In this document: positions 39,657 through 49,881 of the stretch, piece after piece
Layout of the letters: every line of letters starts with the position of its first letter
How positions within the stretch are numbered: position 1 is the stretch's first letter
Source of the DNA: Microbacterium aurum
GTDB lineage: Bacteria > Actinomycetota > Actinomycetes > Actinomycetales > Microbacteriaceae
Assembly: GCF_016907815.1 (NCBI RefSeq)
Contig: NZ_JAFBCQ010000001.1
Location: 1,488,001 to 1,552,000 of the forward strand
Direction: 5' to 3'
Length of the DNA stretch: 64,000 nt
The notes under the pieces: model-generated
Seen by the model: only the letters and a program-made list of their open reading frames with translations
Databases searched by the model: none
Told to the model about the DNA's origin: nothing
Translations under genes and position numbers: made by a program

Positions 39657-40760
39657 TTACTTGATGAGGGCGATCGCCGCGAGCGACTTCTCGCGCAGGT
39701 CGTCCGAGATCGGGGCGCTGCCGGCGTTGGTGGCGGCGGTCTCCTGACCGGCCTCGCTGACAGCGGTCTCGAAGAAGCCCTTCACGAGGGCCGCGACGTT
39801 CTCGTCCTCGTACTGCTCGCACGCGATCAGGTAGCTGACGAGGAGCACCGGGTAGGCGCCGGCCTCGGTCGTCGTGCGGTCGATCTTGAAGGCGAGGTCG
39901 CCCTCGGTGCGGCCGTCCTCGATGGCGGAGGCGTCGAGCGTCTTGGCGGCGCCCTCGGCGGAGTGCTCGACGAACTCGTCGCCGACCTTCACGGCCACCG
40001 ACGAGATGCCGCCGGCCTGCGACGAGTCGGCGTAGCCGATCGAGCCCTCGCCGGCCTTGACGGCCTCGACGACGCCCGAGGTCTTCTCCGCGGCCTCACC
40101 GACGACACCGGCGGGCCACTCCTCGACGGAGCCCCACGTCCAGATGTCCGCGGCGTTGGCCGACAGGTAGTCGGTGAAGTTGCCGGTCGTGCCCGACTTG
40201 TCCGAGCGGTGGACCGGGTTGATGGGGAGGTCCGGCAGGGTCGCGTCGGCGTTGTCGGCCGCGATGGCCGGGTCGTTCCAGTTGGTGATCGTGCCGGCGA
40301 AGATGCCCGCGACGGTCGCGGCGTCCAGGTTCAGCGCGTCGACGCCGGGGACGTTGAAGATGATCGCGATCGGCGAGATGTAGGCAGGGATCTCCACCAG
40401 GCCCGAGTCGGCGGCGCACGCGCCGAAGCCGCCCTCGGCGATCTCGTCGGTCTTGAACGCGCGGTCGGAGCCCGCGAAGTTCACGGCGCCGGCGAGGAAG
40501 GACTCGCGGCCCGTGCCGGAGCCGGCCGGGTCGTAGTTGATGACGGCGTCGGGGTTGGTCTGGTTGAACAGCGCGGTCCACGACTGCACGGCGACCTGCT
40601 GCGACGAGGCGCCCTGGCCGTTGAGGGTGCCCGTGAGGCTGGGGGCCTGCGAGTCGGTGGCAGCCGGGGTGGTGCCGCCTTCGTTCGCGGCGCAGGCGGT
40701 GAGCGAGAGGGCGGCGACGGCCGCGACTGCGCCGATCTGGGCGAGGCGTGTGAGCTTCAC
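39657..40760 (-). CDS. pstS: Phosphate-binding lipoprotein
   Basis: A 367-residue lipoprotein with lipobox SLTAC (Cys near residue 22). Phosphate-site segments are NGQGASSQQ, YDPAGSGTGRESF and RSDKSGTTGNFTDYL. I choose the GTG at 40760, since the ribosome site GAAGGAA lies just upstream of it; an ATG at 40784 would place that site inside the gene. A PHO box lies about 95 nt upstream, so expression should rise on phosphate limitation through RegX3. Confidence 0.95.
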   Translation of the reverse strand: MKLTRLAQIGAVAAVAALSLTACAANEGGTTPAATDSQAPSLTGTLNGQGASSQQVAVQSWTALFNQTNPDAVINYDPAGSGTGRESFLAGAVNFAGSDRAFKTDEIAEGGFGACAADSGLVEIPAYISPIAIIFNVPGVDALNLDAATVAGIFAGTITNWNDPAIAADNADATLPDLPINPVHRSDKSGTTGNFTDYLSANAADIWTWGSVEEWPAGVVGEAAEKTSGVVEAVKAGEGSIGYADSSQAGGISSVAVKVGDEFVEHSAEGAAKTLDASAIEDGRTEGDLAFKIDRTTTEAGAYPVLLVSYLIACEQYEDENVAALVKGFFETAVSEAGQETAATNAGSAPISDDLREKSLAAIALIK

Positions 40761-40853
40761 GTGTGTGTTCCTTCGGGTTGTCATGGAAATGCGCCCCTGG
40801 TGCAGGGCTCGCCATGACGGTAGACACCGACTCTTACCAAAGTGGGCTGTGGT

Positions 40854-40871
40854 GGTGAACGACAGGTGAAC
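40854..40871 (-). promoter_or_regulatory. PHO box upstream of pstS
   Basis: GGTGAAC at 40854-40860 and 40865-40871 form an exact direct repeat with an 11-nt period (GTTCACC in the pstS direction), the form bound by actinobacterial PhoP/RegX3. Confidence 0.85.
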
Positions 40872-40898
40872 GGCCGGACAGGCACGGAGGTCCGTCAC

Positions 40899-41837
40899 TC
40901 AGACCTTCGGCTCGTGCGTCTCGATCGCGACGACGCCCGAACCGGGGTTCGTCGCCGACAGGTGCACGACCGAGAACGCACCGGTGTCGAGCGCCGACGC
41001 GCTGCCCAGATACGACCCGCGCAGCGTGCCGGTCGCGAGCGCCAGTTCGGTGAGGATGCTGGGGAGCACCGGACCGTGGCTGCACAGCACGGCGGGCTTG
41101 CGGGACCGCACGCGCCGGCCGATGACGGCGCGCGGGTCGGACGTGCCCTCCTCCCACGCGTCCTGGCCGATCAGCGGGGTGCGGTCGATCTTGCGTCCGA
41201 GCGCGGCGGCCAGCGGCGTCACGGTGGTCACGCACCGCACGGCGTCGCTGGAGACGATCTTGCGGACGCCGAACGCGCGCAGCGGGCCGACGATCGCCTT
41301 CGCCTGCCGCGCGCCGCGCGCCGTGAGGGGACGCGCGGCATCCGGGCCGTCCCAGTCCTCGCGCGCGACGGCCTTCGCGTGGCGCAGCACGACGATCGGG
41401 AACGTGCTGAGCACTCCGTCCTCGACGTAGCGGAGGAACTCCTCGACGATCTCCACATCCACCGGGTACGAGAGGTAGCCGAGCGCCTTGCGGGGGGACA
41501 CCCACTCGAGCGCGGCGATCTCCTTGTTCGGCACGAACGCCGACGCGCGGATCGCGTCGTCGGTCGCCTCGGCCGCCCAGTAGTGCACGATCTTCTCGCG
41601 GCCCTTGGGCATGCGGTAGCGGGAGACTCCGACGGGGATGCCGAGGGCGACGCGGATGCCGGTCTCCTCGAAGATCTCCCGCGCCGCCGTCTCGGCGAGC
41701 GTCTCGCCGGGGTCCACCTTGCCCTTCGGCAGCGTCACGTCGGCATATGCCGTGCGGTGGATGAGCAGGATCTTGAGCTTGCCCTCGACCAGGCGCCACA
41801 CGACGCCGCCCGCGGCGTAGACAGCCGTCTGAGTCAT
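40899..41837 (-). CDS. mutT1: MutT1-type Nudix-phosphatase
   Basis: A 312-residue two-domain protein. Residues 1-140 are a Nudix hydrolase with the box [22 protein letters not shown] (read across about 39-60). From about 148 there is a SixA-like histidine phosphatase (VVLRHAKA, late SHGP). Mycobacterial MutT1 has this architecture and removes 8-oxo-dGTP and diadenosine polyphosphates. The ATG overlaps the ppk1 stop (ATGA), tying it to polyphosphate metabolism. Confidence 0.9.
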   Translation of the reverse strand: MTQTAVYAAGGVVWRLVEGKLKILLIHRTAYADVTLPKGKVDPGETLAETAAREIFEETGIRVALGIPVGVSRYRMPKGREKIVHYWAAEATDDAIRASAFVPNKEIAALEWVSPRKALGYLSYPVDVEIVEEFLRYVEDGVLSTFPIVVLRHAKAVAREDWDGPDAARPLTARGARQAKAIVGPLRAFGVRKIVSSDAVRCVTTVTPLAAALGRKIDRTPLIGQDAWEEGTSDPRAVIGRRVRSRKPAVLCSHGPVLPSILTELALATGTLRGSYLGSASALDTGAFSVVHLSATNPGSGVVAIETHEPKV

Positions 41838-44002
41838 CGCACCGCGCGCGCCCGGCGGCGACGCTGCACCTGGGTCATGGTCCGCTCCTGCAGATCCACG
41901 AGCGGCTTGCCGTTCTCGCCCACGCTGTGCCGGGACCAGTCGCCCGACGGCTCGAGGTGCCACGAACTCGTCTCGTCGCTCATCGCGAGGTCGAACAGGT
42001 CGACGAGCTCCTTGATGTGGCCGGGGGCCACGACCCGCACCAGCGCCTCGACGCGGCGGTCGAGGTTGCGGTGCATCATGTCGGCGCTGCCGATGTACAC
42101 CTGCGGGTCGCCGTCGCCCGCGAAGGCGAAGATGCGCGAGTGCTCGAGGTAGCGGCCCAGGATCGAGCGGACCGTGATGTTGTCGCTGACACCGTCGAGT
42201 CCCAGCTTCAGCGAGCAGATCCCGCGCACCCACACGTCCACGCGCACGCCTGCCTGGCTCGCCCGGTACAGCGCGTCGATGATCTGCTCGTCGACCATCG
42301 AGTTCACCTTGATGCGGATGTGGGCGGGCTTTCCCTCCAGGGCGTTGCGGCGCTCCTTGTCGATGAGGCGCAGCAGGCCCTTGCGCAGGTGCAGGGGAGC
42401 CACCAGCAGCCGCTTGAACTTCTTCTCGATCGCGTAGCCGCTCAGCTCGTTGAACAGGCGCGTGAGGTCGCGGCCGACCTGCTCGTCGGCGGTGAACAAG
42501 CCGAAGTCCTCGTACAGCCGGCTCGTCTTCGGGTTGTAGTTGCCCGTGCCGATGTGGCTGTAGCTGCGCAGCATCCCGTCCTCCTCGCGGATGACGTGCA
42601 GCAGCTTGCAGTGGGTCTTGAGCCCGACCAGGCCGTACACGACGTGCACGCCGGCCTTCTCGAGCTTGCGGGCCCACACGATGTTCGCGGCTTCGTCGAA
42701 GCGCGCCTTGACCTCGACGAGGGCGAGCACCTGCTTGCCGCGCTCGGCGGCGTCGATGAGCGCCTGCACGATGGGGCTGTCGCCCGACGTGCGGTACAGC
42801 GTCTGCTTGATGGCGAGAACATGCGGGTCGCGCGCCGCCTGCTCGAGGAAGCTGACGACGCTCGTGGTGAACGACTCGTACGGGTGGTGCACCAGTACAT
42901 CGCCCTTGCGGATCGCGGTGAAGAAGTCGGCGCGGCCGTTCTGCTCGGCGGGCTGGAAGGCGGATGCCGTGACCGGCACGTGTGCCGGATAGTGCAGCTC
43001 CGGCCGGTCGATCTTGGCGAGGTCGAACAGTCCCCGCAGATCGAGCGGCCCGGGCAGGCGATACACCTCCTGCTCGGTGATGTCGAGTTCGGCGATCAGC
43101 AGATCGAGGGTGACCTCGTCCATCTGCTCGGTCACCTCCAGGCGGATGGGCGGGCCGAACCGGCGGCGCAGCAGCTCCGCCTCGAGCGCCTGGATGAGGT
43201 TCTCGGTCTCGTCCTCCTCGATGACCATGTCCTCGTTGCGGGTCAGGCGGAAGGCGTGGTGCTCGAGGATCTCCATCCCCGGGAAGAGGTCACTGAGGTG
43301 ATGGGCGATCAGCTGCTCCAGCGGCAGGTAGCGGGCGCGCCCCCCCGAGGGCGGCAGCTGGACGAACCGGGGGAGCATGGGCGGCACCTTCAGGCGCGCG
43401 AACTCCTGCCGGCCGGTCTTGGCGTTGCGGATGCGGATCGCGAGGTTCAGCGACAGCCCCGAGATGTACGGGAAGGGGTGGGCGGGGTCGACGGCGAGCG
43501 GCATGAGCACCGGGAACACCTGCGACTGGAAGTAGTCGTACAGGTCGTCGCGGTCGTCCGCCGACAGGTCCTCCCACGAGACGACCTCGATGCCGGCATC
43601 CGCCAACGCGGGCTTCACGAGGTCCAGCCACGCGCGCGTGTGACGCACCTGCAGTGCGTGGGCCGATTCGGAGATGTCCGAGAGCACGTCCTGCGGGGCG
43701 CGGCCGACGTTGGTGGGCACCGCCAGCCCCGTCACGATGCGGCGCTTGAGGCCCGCCACGCGGACCATGAAGAACTCATCGAGGTTCGATGCGAAGATCG
43801 CGAGGAAGTTGGCGCGCTCGAGCACCGGCAGTGTCGGGTCCTCCGCCAGTTCCAGCACCCGCTGGTTGAACGCGAGCCAGCTGAGCTCGCGGTCCATGTA
43901 GCGGTGATCGGGCAACTGCGAATCGTCGTACTCGACGGTCTCGTCGAAGTCGTCGTCGTCGGCGTCGCCGAGGCCCGTGTCCAGAACGTCGGTGTCGATC
44001 AT
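41834..44002 (-). CDS. ppk1: Polyphosphate kinase 1
   Basis: A 722-residue PPK1. An acidic 25-residue head is followed by [20 protein letters not shown], and the catalytic half contains [13 protein letters not shown] and the autophosphorylated His in [10 protein letters not shown]. It makes polyphosphate from ATP at the membrane or in the cytoplasm. It forms a coupled pair with mutT1 and lies between the pst and glnR genes, consistent with a phosphate-handling neighbourhood. Confidence 0.95.
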   Translation of the reverse strand: MIDTDVLDTGLGDADDDDFDETVEYDDSQLPDHRYMDRELSWLAFNQRVLELAEDPTLPVLERANFLAIFASNLDEFFMVRVAGLKRRIVTGLAVPTNVGRAPQDVLSDISESAHALQVRHTRAWLDLVKPALADAGIEVVSWEDLSADDRDDLYDYFQSQVFPVLMPLAVDPAHPFPYISGLSLNLAIRIRNAKTGRQEFARLKVPPMLPRFVQLPPSGGRARYLPLEQLIAHHLSDLFPGMEILEHHAFRLTRNEDMVIEEDETENLIQALEAELLRRRFGPPIRLEVTEQMDEVTLDLLIAELDITEQEVYRLPGPLDLRGLFDLAKIDRPELHYPAHVPVTASAFQPAEQNGRADFFTAIRKGDVLVHHPYESFTTSVVSFLEQAARDPHVLAIKQTLYRTSGDSPIVQALIDAAERGKQVLALVEVKARFDEAANIVWARKLEKAGVHVVYGLVGLKTHCKLLHVIREEDGMLRSYSHIGTGNYNPKTSRLYEDFGLFTADEQVGRDLTRLFNELSGYAIEKKFKRLLVAPLHLRKGLLRLIDKERRNALEGKPAHIRIKVNSMVDEQIIDALYRASQAGVRVDVWVRGICSLKLGLDGVSDNITVRSILGRYLEHSRIFAFAGDGDPQVYIGSADMMHRNLDRRVEALVRVVAPGHIKELVDLFDLAMSDETSSWHLEPSGDWSRHSVGENGKPLVDLQERTMTQVQRRRRARAVR

Positions 44003-44045
44003 CCCTTCATCATGTCAGGGCGAGGTGACCGGCGCGTTAACCCGC

Positions 44046-44744
44046 TCAGGCCTGCGACCGCTCCCGCGGCGCGGGCACCTGGTCGTCCTCGTAGACGTTG
44101 AAGCGGTAGCCCACGTTGCGCACCGTGCCGATGAGCTGCTCGAGGTCGCCGAGCTTGGCGCGCAGCCGCCGCACGTGCACGTCGACCGTGCGGGTGCCGC
44201 CGAAATAGTCGTACCCCCACACCTCGCTCAGCAGCTGCTCGCGCGTGAACACGCGGGAGGGGTGCGTGGCGAAGAAGTGCAGCAGCTGGAACTCCTTGTA
44301 CGTCAGATCCAGCGGCTTGCCGTGCACCTTCGCCGAGTAGGAGGACTCGTCGATCGTGATGCCGGAGGTCTGGATGCGGCTGGAGGGCTGCTCGGCGCTC
44401 TGTCGCCCCACCGCGAGGCGGATCCGTGCGTCGACCTCGGCGGGGCCGGCGCCCACGAGGATGACGTCGTCGATGCCCCAGTCCGTCGACACGGCCGTGA
44501 GACCGCCCTCGGTGACGACCAGGACGAGGGGCGCGTCCAGGCCCGTCGTGTTGAGGATCTTGCACAGCGACTTCGCCCCCACGAGGTCGGTGCGCGCGTC
44601 CACGAAGATGACGTCGGCGCTCGGGGCGTTGACGAGGTGCGCCGGTTCGGCGGGGATCTGTCGCACGCGGTGGCTGAGCAGCTCGAGCGCGGGCAGGACG
44701 ACCCCTCCGCCTGCGGCGGAACTCAAGACGAGAAGCTGAGCCAT
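44046..44744 (-). CDS. glnR: Orphan response regulator GlnR
   Basis: A 232-residue OmpR-type regulator with an atypical receiver: the phosphorylation-site Asp is kept ([10 protein letters not shown], about residue 49), but the acidic pocket at the N-terminus (MAQLLVLSS) is gone, as in actinobacterial Gln[10 protein letters not shown] is a GlnR landmark. The C-terminal winged helix ([33 protein letters not shown]) binds DNA. It is a global nitrogen regulator, with no partner kinase nearby. Confidence 0.87.
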   Translation of the reverse strand: MAQLLVLSSAAGGGVVLPALELLSHRVRQIPAEPAHLVNAPSADVIFVDARTDLVGAKSLCKILNTTGLDAPLVLVVTEGGLTAVSTDWGIDDVILVGAGPAEVDARIRLAVGRQSAEQPSSRIQTSGITIDESSYSAKVHGKPLDLTYKEFQLLHFFATHPSRVFTREQLLSEVWGYDYFGGTRTVDVHVRRLRAKLGDLEQLIGTVRNVGYRFNVYEDDQVPAPRERSQA

Positions 44745-44869
44745 GCGGTCCCTTCCGGCGCGGACGACCGGGCCGTGACCCCAATACTAGGACCTCGCCG
44801 CGGCTGGTCACGCGGCGCCCGCCACCGGCGGGTGTGCGCGGGGGTCGCGGGTGCGCGAGAATACGAGTC

Positions 44870-45157
44870 ATGACCGTTCCTGGGCTCGCTCCGCGCGCCG
44901 GACTCGGCGGCATCATCGCCGTCTGGGTGGCCGCCGCGGTGATCTCCGTCGTCATCGGGATCGTCGCGCCGGAGGACTGGCGAGCGGCATGGATGCCGGT
45001 GGGCCTGGCCGGCTGTCTGATCCTCGCGTTCGCGGTCCAGCTGGGCGTCGGTCACGCGGAGGGGTTCCTGCGGCGGGTCGCGGCGAGCGTGCTGGGCGCG
45101 CTCGTCGTGATGGGCCTGTTCGGGCTCGGCATGGGACTGATCAGCCTGTTCGGGTGA
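44870..45157 (+). CDS. Three-helix membrane protein
   Basis: A 95-residue hydrophobic protein with three predicted helices (about residues 12-35, 42-60, 70-94). No family is recognised. The ATG at 44870 is chosen over a frame extension upstream that reads Arg-rich sequence. It is followed closely by the 37-residue protein, the heme-binding-like protein and ygfZ on the same strand. Confidence 0.65.
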   Translation: MTVPGLAPRAGLGGIIAVWVAAAVISVVIGIVAPEDWRAAWMPVGLAGCLILAFAVQLGVGHAEGFLRRVAASVLGALVVMGLFGLGMGLISLFG

Positions 45158-45174
45158 AGGGTAGAGTGTTTCCC

Positions 45175-45288
45175 ATGGACCTCGTCGCACTCGAACTCTT
45201 CTTCGTCGGGCTTCTTGCGCTCGCGTCGCTGGCGATCGTGTTCGTCTCGGGCGTCGTGATCAAGAACCTCTACCGCGGCCAGCGCTGA
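45175..45288 (+). CDS. Tiny single-helix membrane protein
   Basis: A 37-residue protein: an acidic start (MDLVALELF), one hydrophobic helix (residues 9-29) and a basic end KNLYRGQR. TAGAGT at 45162-45167 is a likely -10 box 7 nt before the ATG. It has the look of a conserved actinobacterial micro-protein; its function is unknown. Confidence 0.65.
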   Translation: MDLVALELFFVGLLALASLAIVFVSGVVIKNLYRGQR

Positions 45289-45292
45289 CGTC

Positions 45293-45898
45293 GTGATCGA
45301 CCTTCCGACTGATCTGCCGGCGGACATCGTTCCGCTGTCGTGGCTGCTCGGCGTCTGGGAGGGCACCGGGGTCATCGACTACGAGGCCGACGGCGCCGCG
45401 TTCCAGGGCGAGTTCGCGCACCGCGTCAGCTTCAGCCACGACGGCGGCGACTACGTCAACTACGCCGCGAGCGCCTGGCTGCTCGGCGACGGGGAGTCCC
45501 GCACGCCGCTGGTCGCCGAGACCGGATACTGGCGTCTCGCCCGCCCCGCGGCGGCCGTCGACGCCGGCCCGGCGCTGCTGCCGGCATCCGCCGCCCGTCC
45601 TGCACCGCGGACGGCGGACGACGTAGAGGCGCTGCGCAACGCCGAGGGCGGTTTCGACCTCGAGGTGGCGATCGTCCACTCCGACGGCATCGGTGAGCTC
45701 TACCTCGGCCAGGTGCGCGGGCCGCGCATCGACCTTGCGACGGATGCCGTGATCCGCCCGTCCAGCGCCAAGGTCTACACCGCGGCCACACGCATGTATG
45801 GCCTGGTCGACGGCCACCTGCTGTGGGCGTGGGACATCGCCGCGCTCGGAGGCGAGCTCGCCTCGCACGCCTCGGCGCGCCTGGCGCGGGCGGAGTGA
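45293..45898 (+). CDS. Nitrobindin-like heme-binding protein
   Basis: A 201-residue FABP/nitrobindin-family beta-barrel: the opening motif GVWEGTGVIDY (G-x-W-x-G-x-G), and the C-terminal YGLVDGHLLWAWDIAA with the likely proximal His. An insertion rich in Ala/Pro (about 90-110) is present. Family members bind heme and may handle nitric oxide or peroxynitrite; this is by family, not shown here. GTG start at 45293, 4 nt after the small protein. Confidence 0.82.
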   Translation: MIDLPTDLPADIVPLSWLLGVWEGTGVIDYEADGAAFQGEFAHRVSFSHDGGDYVNYAASAWLLGDGESRTPLVAETGYWRLARPAAAVDAGPALLPASAARPAPRTADDVEALRNAEGGFDLEVAIVHSDGIGELYLGQVRGPRIDLATDAVIRPSSAKVYTAATRMYGLVDGHLLWAWDIAALGGELASHASARLARAE

Positions 45899-45905
45899 GC
45901 GCGCC

Positions 45906-46991
45906 GTGACCGACGACCTCCTGCGCGCGATCCCCGGTGCCGTCGTCGACGAGGCCGGCCTCGCCCACGTCGGCGCGCCGCACCGCGAGCAGCGCGACCT
46001 GGCCGCGGGTCTCGCCCTCGCGCCGCTCCGCGACCGCGCCGTGCTGGCGGTGGAGGGTCCCGATCGGCTGTCGTGGCTCGACTCGATCACCTCGCAGGCT
46101 GTCACCGGGCTCGCCGCGGGCGAGAGCACGGAACTGCTCGTCCTCGACCCGCAGGGGCACGTGGAGCACGCCGCCGGCGTCGTCGACGACGGGGAGCGCA
46201 CGTGGCTCGTCGTCGACCGCGAGCGCGCGGCGGCGCTGCTGACCTGGCTCACCCGCATGCGCTTCCGCCTGCGCGTGGACCCGCAGGATCTCACCGGCCG
46301 GGCGTACGTCATCGGCGGCACGGCCGCCGCCGTCGCCGCGCTGTCGACGCGGGCGGTCTGGCACGACCCGTGGCCGGGGATCGTCGCCGGTGGCTGGGGC
46401 TACGCCGCCGTGCTGCCGCATCCGGGGTCCGAGCGCGATTGGGCGGAGGCGATCGTCGACGAGGTCGAGTTCGCGCGCATCGCCCGCGCCGCGGCGGACG
46501 GCGACCAGGCGATCGCGGGCCGGCTGGCCGCCGAGGCGCTGCGCGTCGCGGCATGGCGGCCCCGCGTGACCGCCGAAGCCGCCGACGGCCGACTGCTGCC
46601 ACACGAGGCCGACTGGCTGCGGACGGCGGTCCACCTCGACAAGGGCTGCTACCGGGGGCAGGAGACCGTCGCGAAGGTCCACAACCTGGGCCACCCGCCG
46701 CGCCGGCTGGCGTTCCTGCAGCTCGACGGCAGCGACGCGCAGGTGCCGGAGCCCGGTGCCGACGTGTTCTCGGGCGACGATGTCGTCGGGACGATCACCT
46801 CGGCCGCGCGTCACCACGAGGAGGGGCCCATCGCGCTGGCGCTGCTCAAGCGCACCGTGCCCGTGGACGCCGCGCTGACGGCGGCCGTCGAGGCGACGCG
46901 CATCGCGGCGGCGCAGGAGGTCATCGTGCCCCCCGACGCCGGGCGGGTCGCATCCGTGCCTCGGATGCCGCGGCTCTCGCGTCGGCGCTGA
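45906..46991 (+). CDS. ygfZ: YgfZ/GcvT-family folate-binding protein
   Basis: A 361-residue tetrahydrofolate-binding protein that assists repair or assembly of iron-sulfur proteins. The family signature KGCYRGQETVAK with its Cys is at about residue 245. The GTG start is 7 nt after the preceding gene. A substantial iron-sulfur load (sulfite reductase, CysH, ferredoxin) is encoded elsewhere in the window, but no direct link is shown. Confidence 0.88.
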   Translation: MTDDLLRAIPGAVVDEAGLAHVGAPHREQRDLAAGLALAPLRDRAVLAVEGPDRLSWLDSITSQAVTGLAAGESTELLVLDPQGHVEHAAGVVDDGERTWLVVDRERAAALLTWLTRMRFRLRVDPQDLTGRAYVIGGTAAAVAALSTRAVWHDPWPGIVAGGWGYAAVLPHPGSERDWAEAIVDEVEFARIARAAADGDQAIAGRLAAEALRVAAWRPRVTAEAADGRLLPHEADWLRTAVHLDKGCYRGQETVAKVHNLGHPPRRLAFLQLDGSDAQVPEPGADVFSGDDVVGTITSAARHHEEGPIALALLKRTVPVDAALTAAVEATRIAAAQEVIVPPDAGRVASVPRMPRLSRRR

Positions 46992-47002
46992 ACGGCCCCG
47001 CC

Positions 47003-48118
47003 GTGGCCGCCCCCGAGCCCGCCGCCGAGCCGCCGACCGCGGCGATCCCGACCGGATGGCGTGCCCGCTGGCATCCGCGGGCGGGGTGGGAGCGGGTCAC
47101 TGAGTCGGCCCCGGCGATCGTGCAGATCGTGGTGGCGGCGACCGCGGCCTACGTCTTCGCGCATGCCGTGCTGGGGCACGCCGCTCCGCTGCTGGCGGCG
47201 ACGGTGACGGTGTCGAGTCTCGGGCTCGTCCGCGACGCCCGTCCCCGCCGCGTGCTCGAGACCGTCGTGGGGATGGTCGTCGGCATCCTCGTCTCCGAGC
47301 TCATCGTGCTGGTCGCGGGGATCGGCTGGTGGCAGCTGGGGCTGACGCTCGCGGCGAGCCTCGCGGTGGCGCGCTTCCTCTCGCCGCAGCCCGGGTTCGC
47401 GATCGCGGCGGCGATCCAGTCCGCGATCGTCCTGGTGATCCCGGCGAGCGTCCCGTTCCTGCGGCTCGTGGACGGTGTGGTCGGCGGCGTCGCGGCGCTG
47501 CTGGTCACGGCGCTTCTGCCGCGGAGCCCGCTGCGGGCGGTGACGCGGGAGGGGATCGAAGCGCTGGCGGCGTTCGACAGTGCCACTGCGACGCTCGTGC
47601 AGGCCCTCCGCCGGGGCGATGTCGTGCGCGCCGACCGCGGGCTGCAGAAGGCGCGGGCGCTGCAGGCGCCCGTCGACCGGTGGCGGGAGGGCATCGACTC
47701 GGGCACGCAGATCGCCCGCATTTCGCCGTTCCTGCGCCGTCAGCGGCCGGAGTTCGAGCGGCAGGACCGGGTGCGCACGCACCTCGACCTCGCGACGCGC
47801 AACCTCCGGGTGATCGCGCGTCGGGTCGTGTACCTCTGCGACGACGGCGCGTCGCGTCCCGTCGCGGCCGACCTGCTCGCCGAGCTCGGCGCGGGCGCCC
47901 GCCTGCTCTCCGACGCCCTCACCGACATCGCGTACGAGCCCGCCGCCCGCGAGGCGGTGCGCGCCGTCGCCTCGCGCCTCGACCCGGCCGCGCTGGCTGC
48001 GGGCAGTTCGATCGTCGACCAGAACCTCATCGGGGCGCTCCGTCCGCTGGCCGTGGACCTCATGACGGCGGCGGGCATGCCGGCCGCCGAGGCGCGCGCC
48101 GCCCTGCCGCGCGTCTGA
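47003..48118 (+). CDS. FUSC/aromatic acid exporter-like membrane protein
   Basis: A 371-residue protein with about six N-terminal helices (VTESAPAIVQIVVAATAAYV to GVAALLVTALLPRSPL) and a long cytoplasmic helical domain. This is the layout of half-size FUSC/ArAE family exporters. The substrate is unknown. I choose the GTG at 47003, 11 nt after ygfZ; no clear ribosome site is seen, so the exact start is open. Confidence 0.75.
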   Translation: MAAPEPAAEPPTAAIPTGWRARWHPRAGWERVTESAPAIVQIVVAATAAYVFAHAVLGHAAPLLAATVTVSSLGLVRDARPRRVLETVVGMVVGILVSELIVLVAGIGWWQLGLTLAASLAVARFLSPQPGFAIAAAIQSAIVLVIPASVPFLRLVDGVVGGVAALLVTALLPRSPLRAVTREGIEALAAFDSATATLVQALRRGDVVRADRGLQKARALQAPVDRWREGIDSGTQIARISPFLRRQRPEFERQDRVRTHLDLATRNLRVIARRVVYLCDDGASRPVAADLLAELGAGARLLSDALTDIAYEPAAREAVRAVASRLDPAALAAGSSIVDQNLIGALRPLAVDLMTAAGMPAAEARAALPRV

Positions 48119-48157
48119 AACCCTGCCGCGCGGCGGCGCACGCGCGGGCGGCGCGCG

Positions 48158-49006
48158 TCAGCGCGGCGCGACGAGCGACCAGGGCACGGTCACTTCCCCC
48201 AGCCGCCACCGGGACCGCGCCTGCACCGGCCATCCGGCGGCGGCCAGCGCAGCCAGGGCCGTGCGCCAGCGCTGCACCGGGCCGAACGGGGCGGTGCCCA
48301 CGGCGCGCGTCCACTCGGCATCCAGCGCCGCGAGGAAGGCGTGCACCGGCTCACCGGGGACGTTGCGGTGGATGAGGATCTTCGGCAGCCGCTCGGCGGC
48401 GACGGCGGGGGAGTCCAGCGCGGTGAGCCGCAGGGACACCGTGAGGGTGCGCGGCACCGCGTCGGCGCCGACCTCGACCCACGTGCAGATGCGGCCGAGC
48501 TCGTCGCACGTGCCCTCGACGAGCATTCCGCCCGGCTGCAGACGCGCGCACATCTGCGCCCACGCCGCCGCGACATCAGACTCGTCGTACTGGCGCAGCA
48601 CGTTGAACGCGCGGATGACGGCGGGACGACGGCCGCCGTCGGCGGGCACCTCGAAGCCGCCCCGGGCGAAGGTCACGTGCGCGTCGGGAGCGAACGGCGT
48701 GCGTCCGGCGCGCACCTGCGCCAACTGCTCCTGCGCGCGCGTCACCCGTGCCGGGTCGATCTCCAGCCCCCGCACCTCGACGTCGGGCCGCGCGGCGCGC
48801 AGTCGGGCCTCCAGCTCGAACGCCGTGACGCCGCTCGCGCCGTAGCCGAGGTCCACGACGAACGGGTCTGTCGTGCGTCGCAGCACCGGATGCCGCGCGA
48901 TCCAGCGGTCGACGCGGCGCAGCCGGTTGGTGTTCGTCGTGCCGCGGGTGATGTGGCCCGAGGCGTGGCGTGTCCCGCCGCGAACGGGGGCTTTCTCCGG
49001 CGGCAT
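48158..49006 (-). CDS. SAM-dependent methyltransferase-like protein
   Basis: A 282-residue class I methyltransferase-like protein: motif I VVDLGYGASGVTAFEL, an acidic second motif VRGLEIDPARV, and VIRAFNVLRQYDE. The target is unknown. It is divergent from gpmA with about 40 nt between the starts, and it converges with the FUSC-like gene. Confidence 0.8.
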   Translation of the reverse strand: MPPEKAPVRGGTRHASGHITRGTTNTNRLRRVDRWIARHPVLRRTTDPFVVDLGYGASGVTAFELEARLRAARPDVEVRGLEIDPARVTRAQEQLAQVRAGRTPFAPDAHVTFARGGFEVPADGGRRPAVIRAFNVLRQYDESDVAAAWAQMCARLQPGGMLVEGTCDELGRICTWVEVGADAVPRTLTVSLRLTALDSPAVAAERLPKILIHRNVPGEPVHAFLAALDAEWTRAVGTAPFGPVQRWRTALAALAAAGWPVQARSRWRLGEVTVPWSLVAPR

Positions 49007-49047
49007 GACCCCATGATGCCAGCGTCCGCGTCGGTATGATGACGATC

Positions 49048-49797
49048 ATGACTGCGCCCTACACGCTGATCCTGCTCCGCCACGGGCAGAGCGAATGGAA
49101 CAAGACCAACCAGTTCACCGGATGGGTGGACGTCCGTCTCACCGAGCAGGGCCGGGAGGAGGCGGCACGCGGCGGCGAGCTGCTGAAGGAGTCGGGCATC
49201 CTGCCCGACGTCCTGCACACGTCGCTGCTGTCCCGCGCGATCCAGACCGCGAACATCGCGCTGGACACCGCCGACCGGCTGTGGATCCCGGTCAAGCGCT
49301 CGTGGCGTCTCAACGAGCGCCACTACGGCGCGCTGCAGGGCAAGGACAAGGCCCAGACCCTCGAGGAGTTCGGCAACGAGCAGTTCATGCTGTGGCGCCG
49401 GTCGTTCGACGTGCCGCCGCCGCCGCTTCCCGATGACGCCGAGTACAGCCAGGTGAACGACCCCCGCTACGTCGGCATCGATGGCGAGGTGCCCCGCACC
49501 GAGTCGCTGAAGATGGTCATCGACCGCCTGCTGCCGTACTGGGAGAGCGAGATCATCCCCGACCTGAAGGAGGGGAAGACCGTCCTGGTCACCGCGCACG
49601 GCAACTCGCTGCGCGGGCTCGTCAAGCACCTCGACGGCATCAGCGACGCCGACATCGCGGAGCTGAACATCCCCACCGGCATCCCGCTGGTCTACAAGCT
49701 CGGCGAGGACTTCCTCCCGCTCGGACCGGGGGAGTACCTCGACCCAGAGGCCGCCGCCGCGGGAGCTGCGGCCGTCGCGAGCCAGGGCAAGCGCTGA
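49048..49797 (+). CDS. gpmA: 2,3-BPG-dependent phosphoglycerate mutase
   Basis: A 249-residue glycolytic mutase. [10 protein letters not shown] carries the phospho-accepting His12; ERHYGALQG and [13 protein letters not shown] complete the site. Four possible in-frame starts are close together; ATG 49048 is preferred because TATGAT at 49035-49040 is a good -10 box 7 nt before it, giving a leaderless mRNA as at other genes here. Confidence 0.95.
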   Translation: MTAPYTLILLRHGQSEWNKTNQFTGWVDVRLTEQGREEAARGGELLKESGILPDVLHTSLLSRAIQTANIALDTADRLWIPVKRSWRLNERHYGALQGKDKAQTLEEFGNEQFMLWRRSFDVPPPPLPDDAEYSQVNDPRYVGIDGEVPRTESLKMVIDRLLPYWESEIIPDLKEGKTVLVTAHGNSLRGLVKHLDGISDADIAELNIPTGIPLVYKLGEDFLPLGPGEYLDPEAAAAGAAAVASQGKR

Positions 49798-49825
49798 CAC
49801 GGCGGCGCGCGCTGACACGACGCTG

Positions 49826-49871
49826 ACGACGACGAAGGGGGATGCCGGTCGGCATCCCCCTTCGTCGTCGT
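49826..49871. terminator. Bidirectional hairpin between gpmA and phoU
   Basis: A perfect 21-bp inverted repeat (49826-49846 with 49851-49871) with a 4-nt loop lies between two convergent genes. No T-run follows on either strand; it matches the GC-rich, U-poor hairpins often seen at actinobacterial gene ends. Confidence 0.85.
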
Positions 49872-49881
49872 GTGCGGCTGC

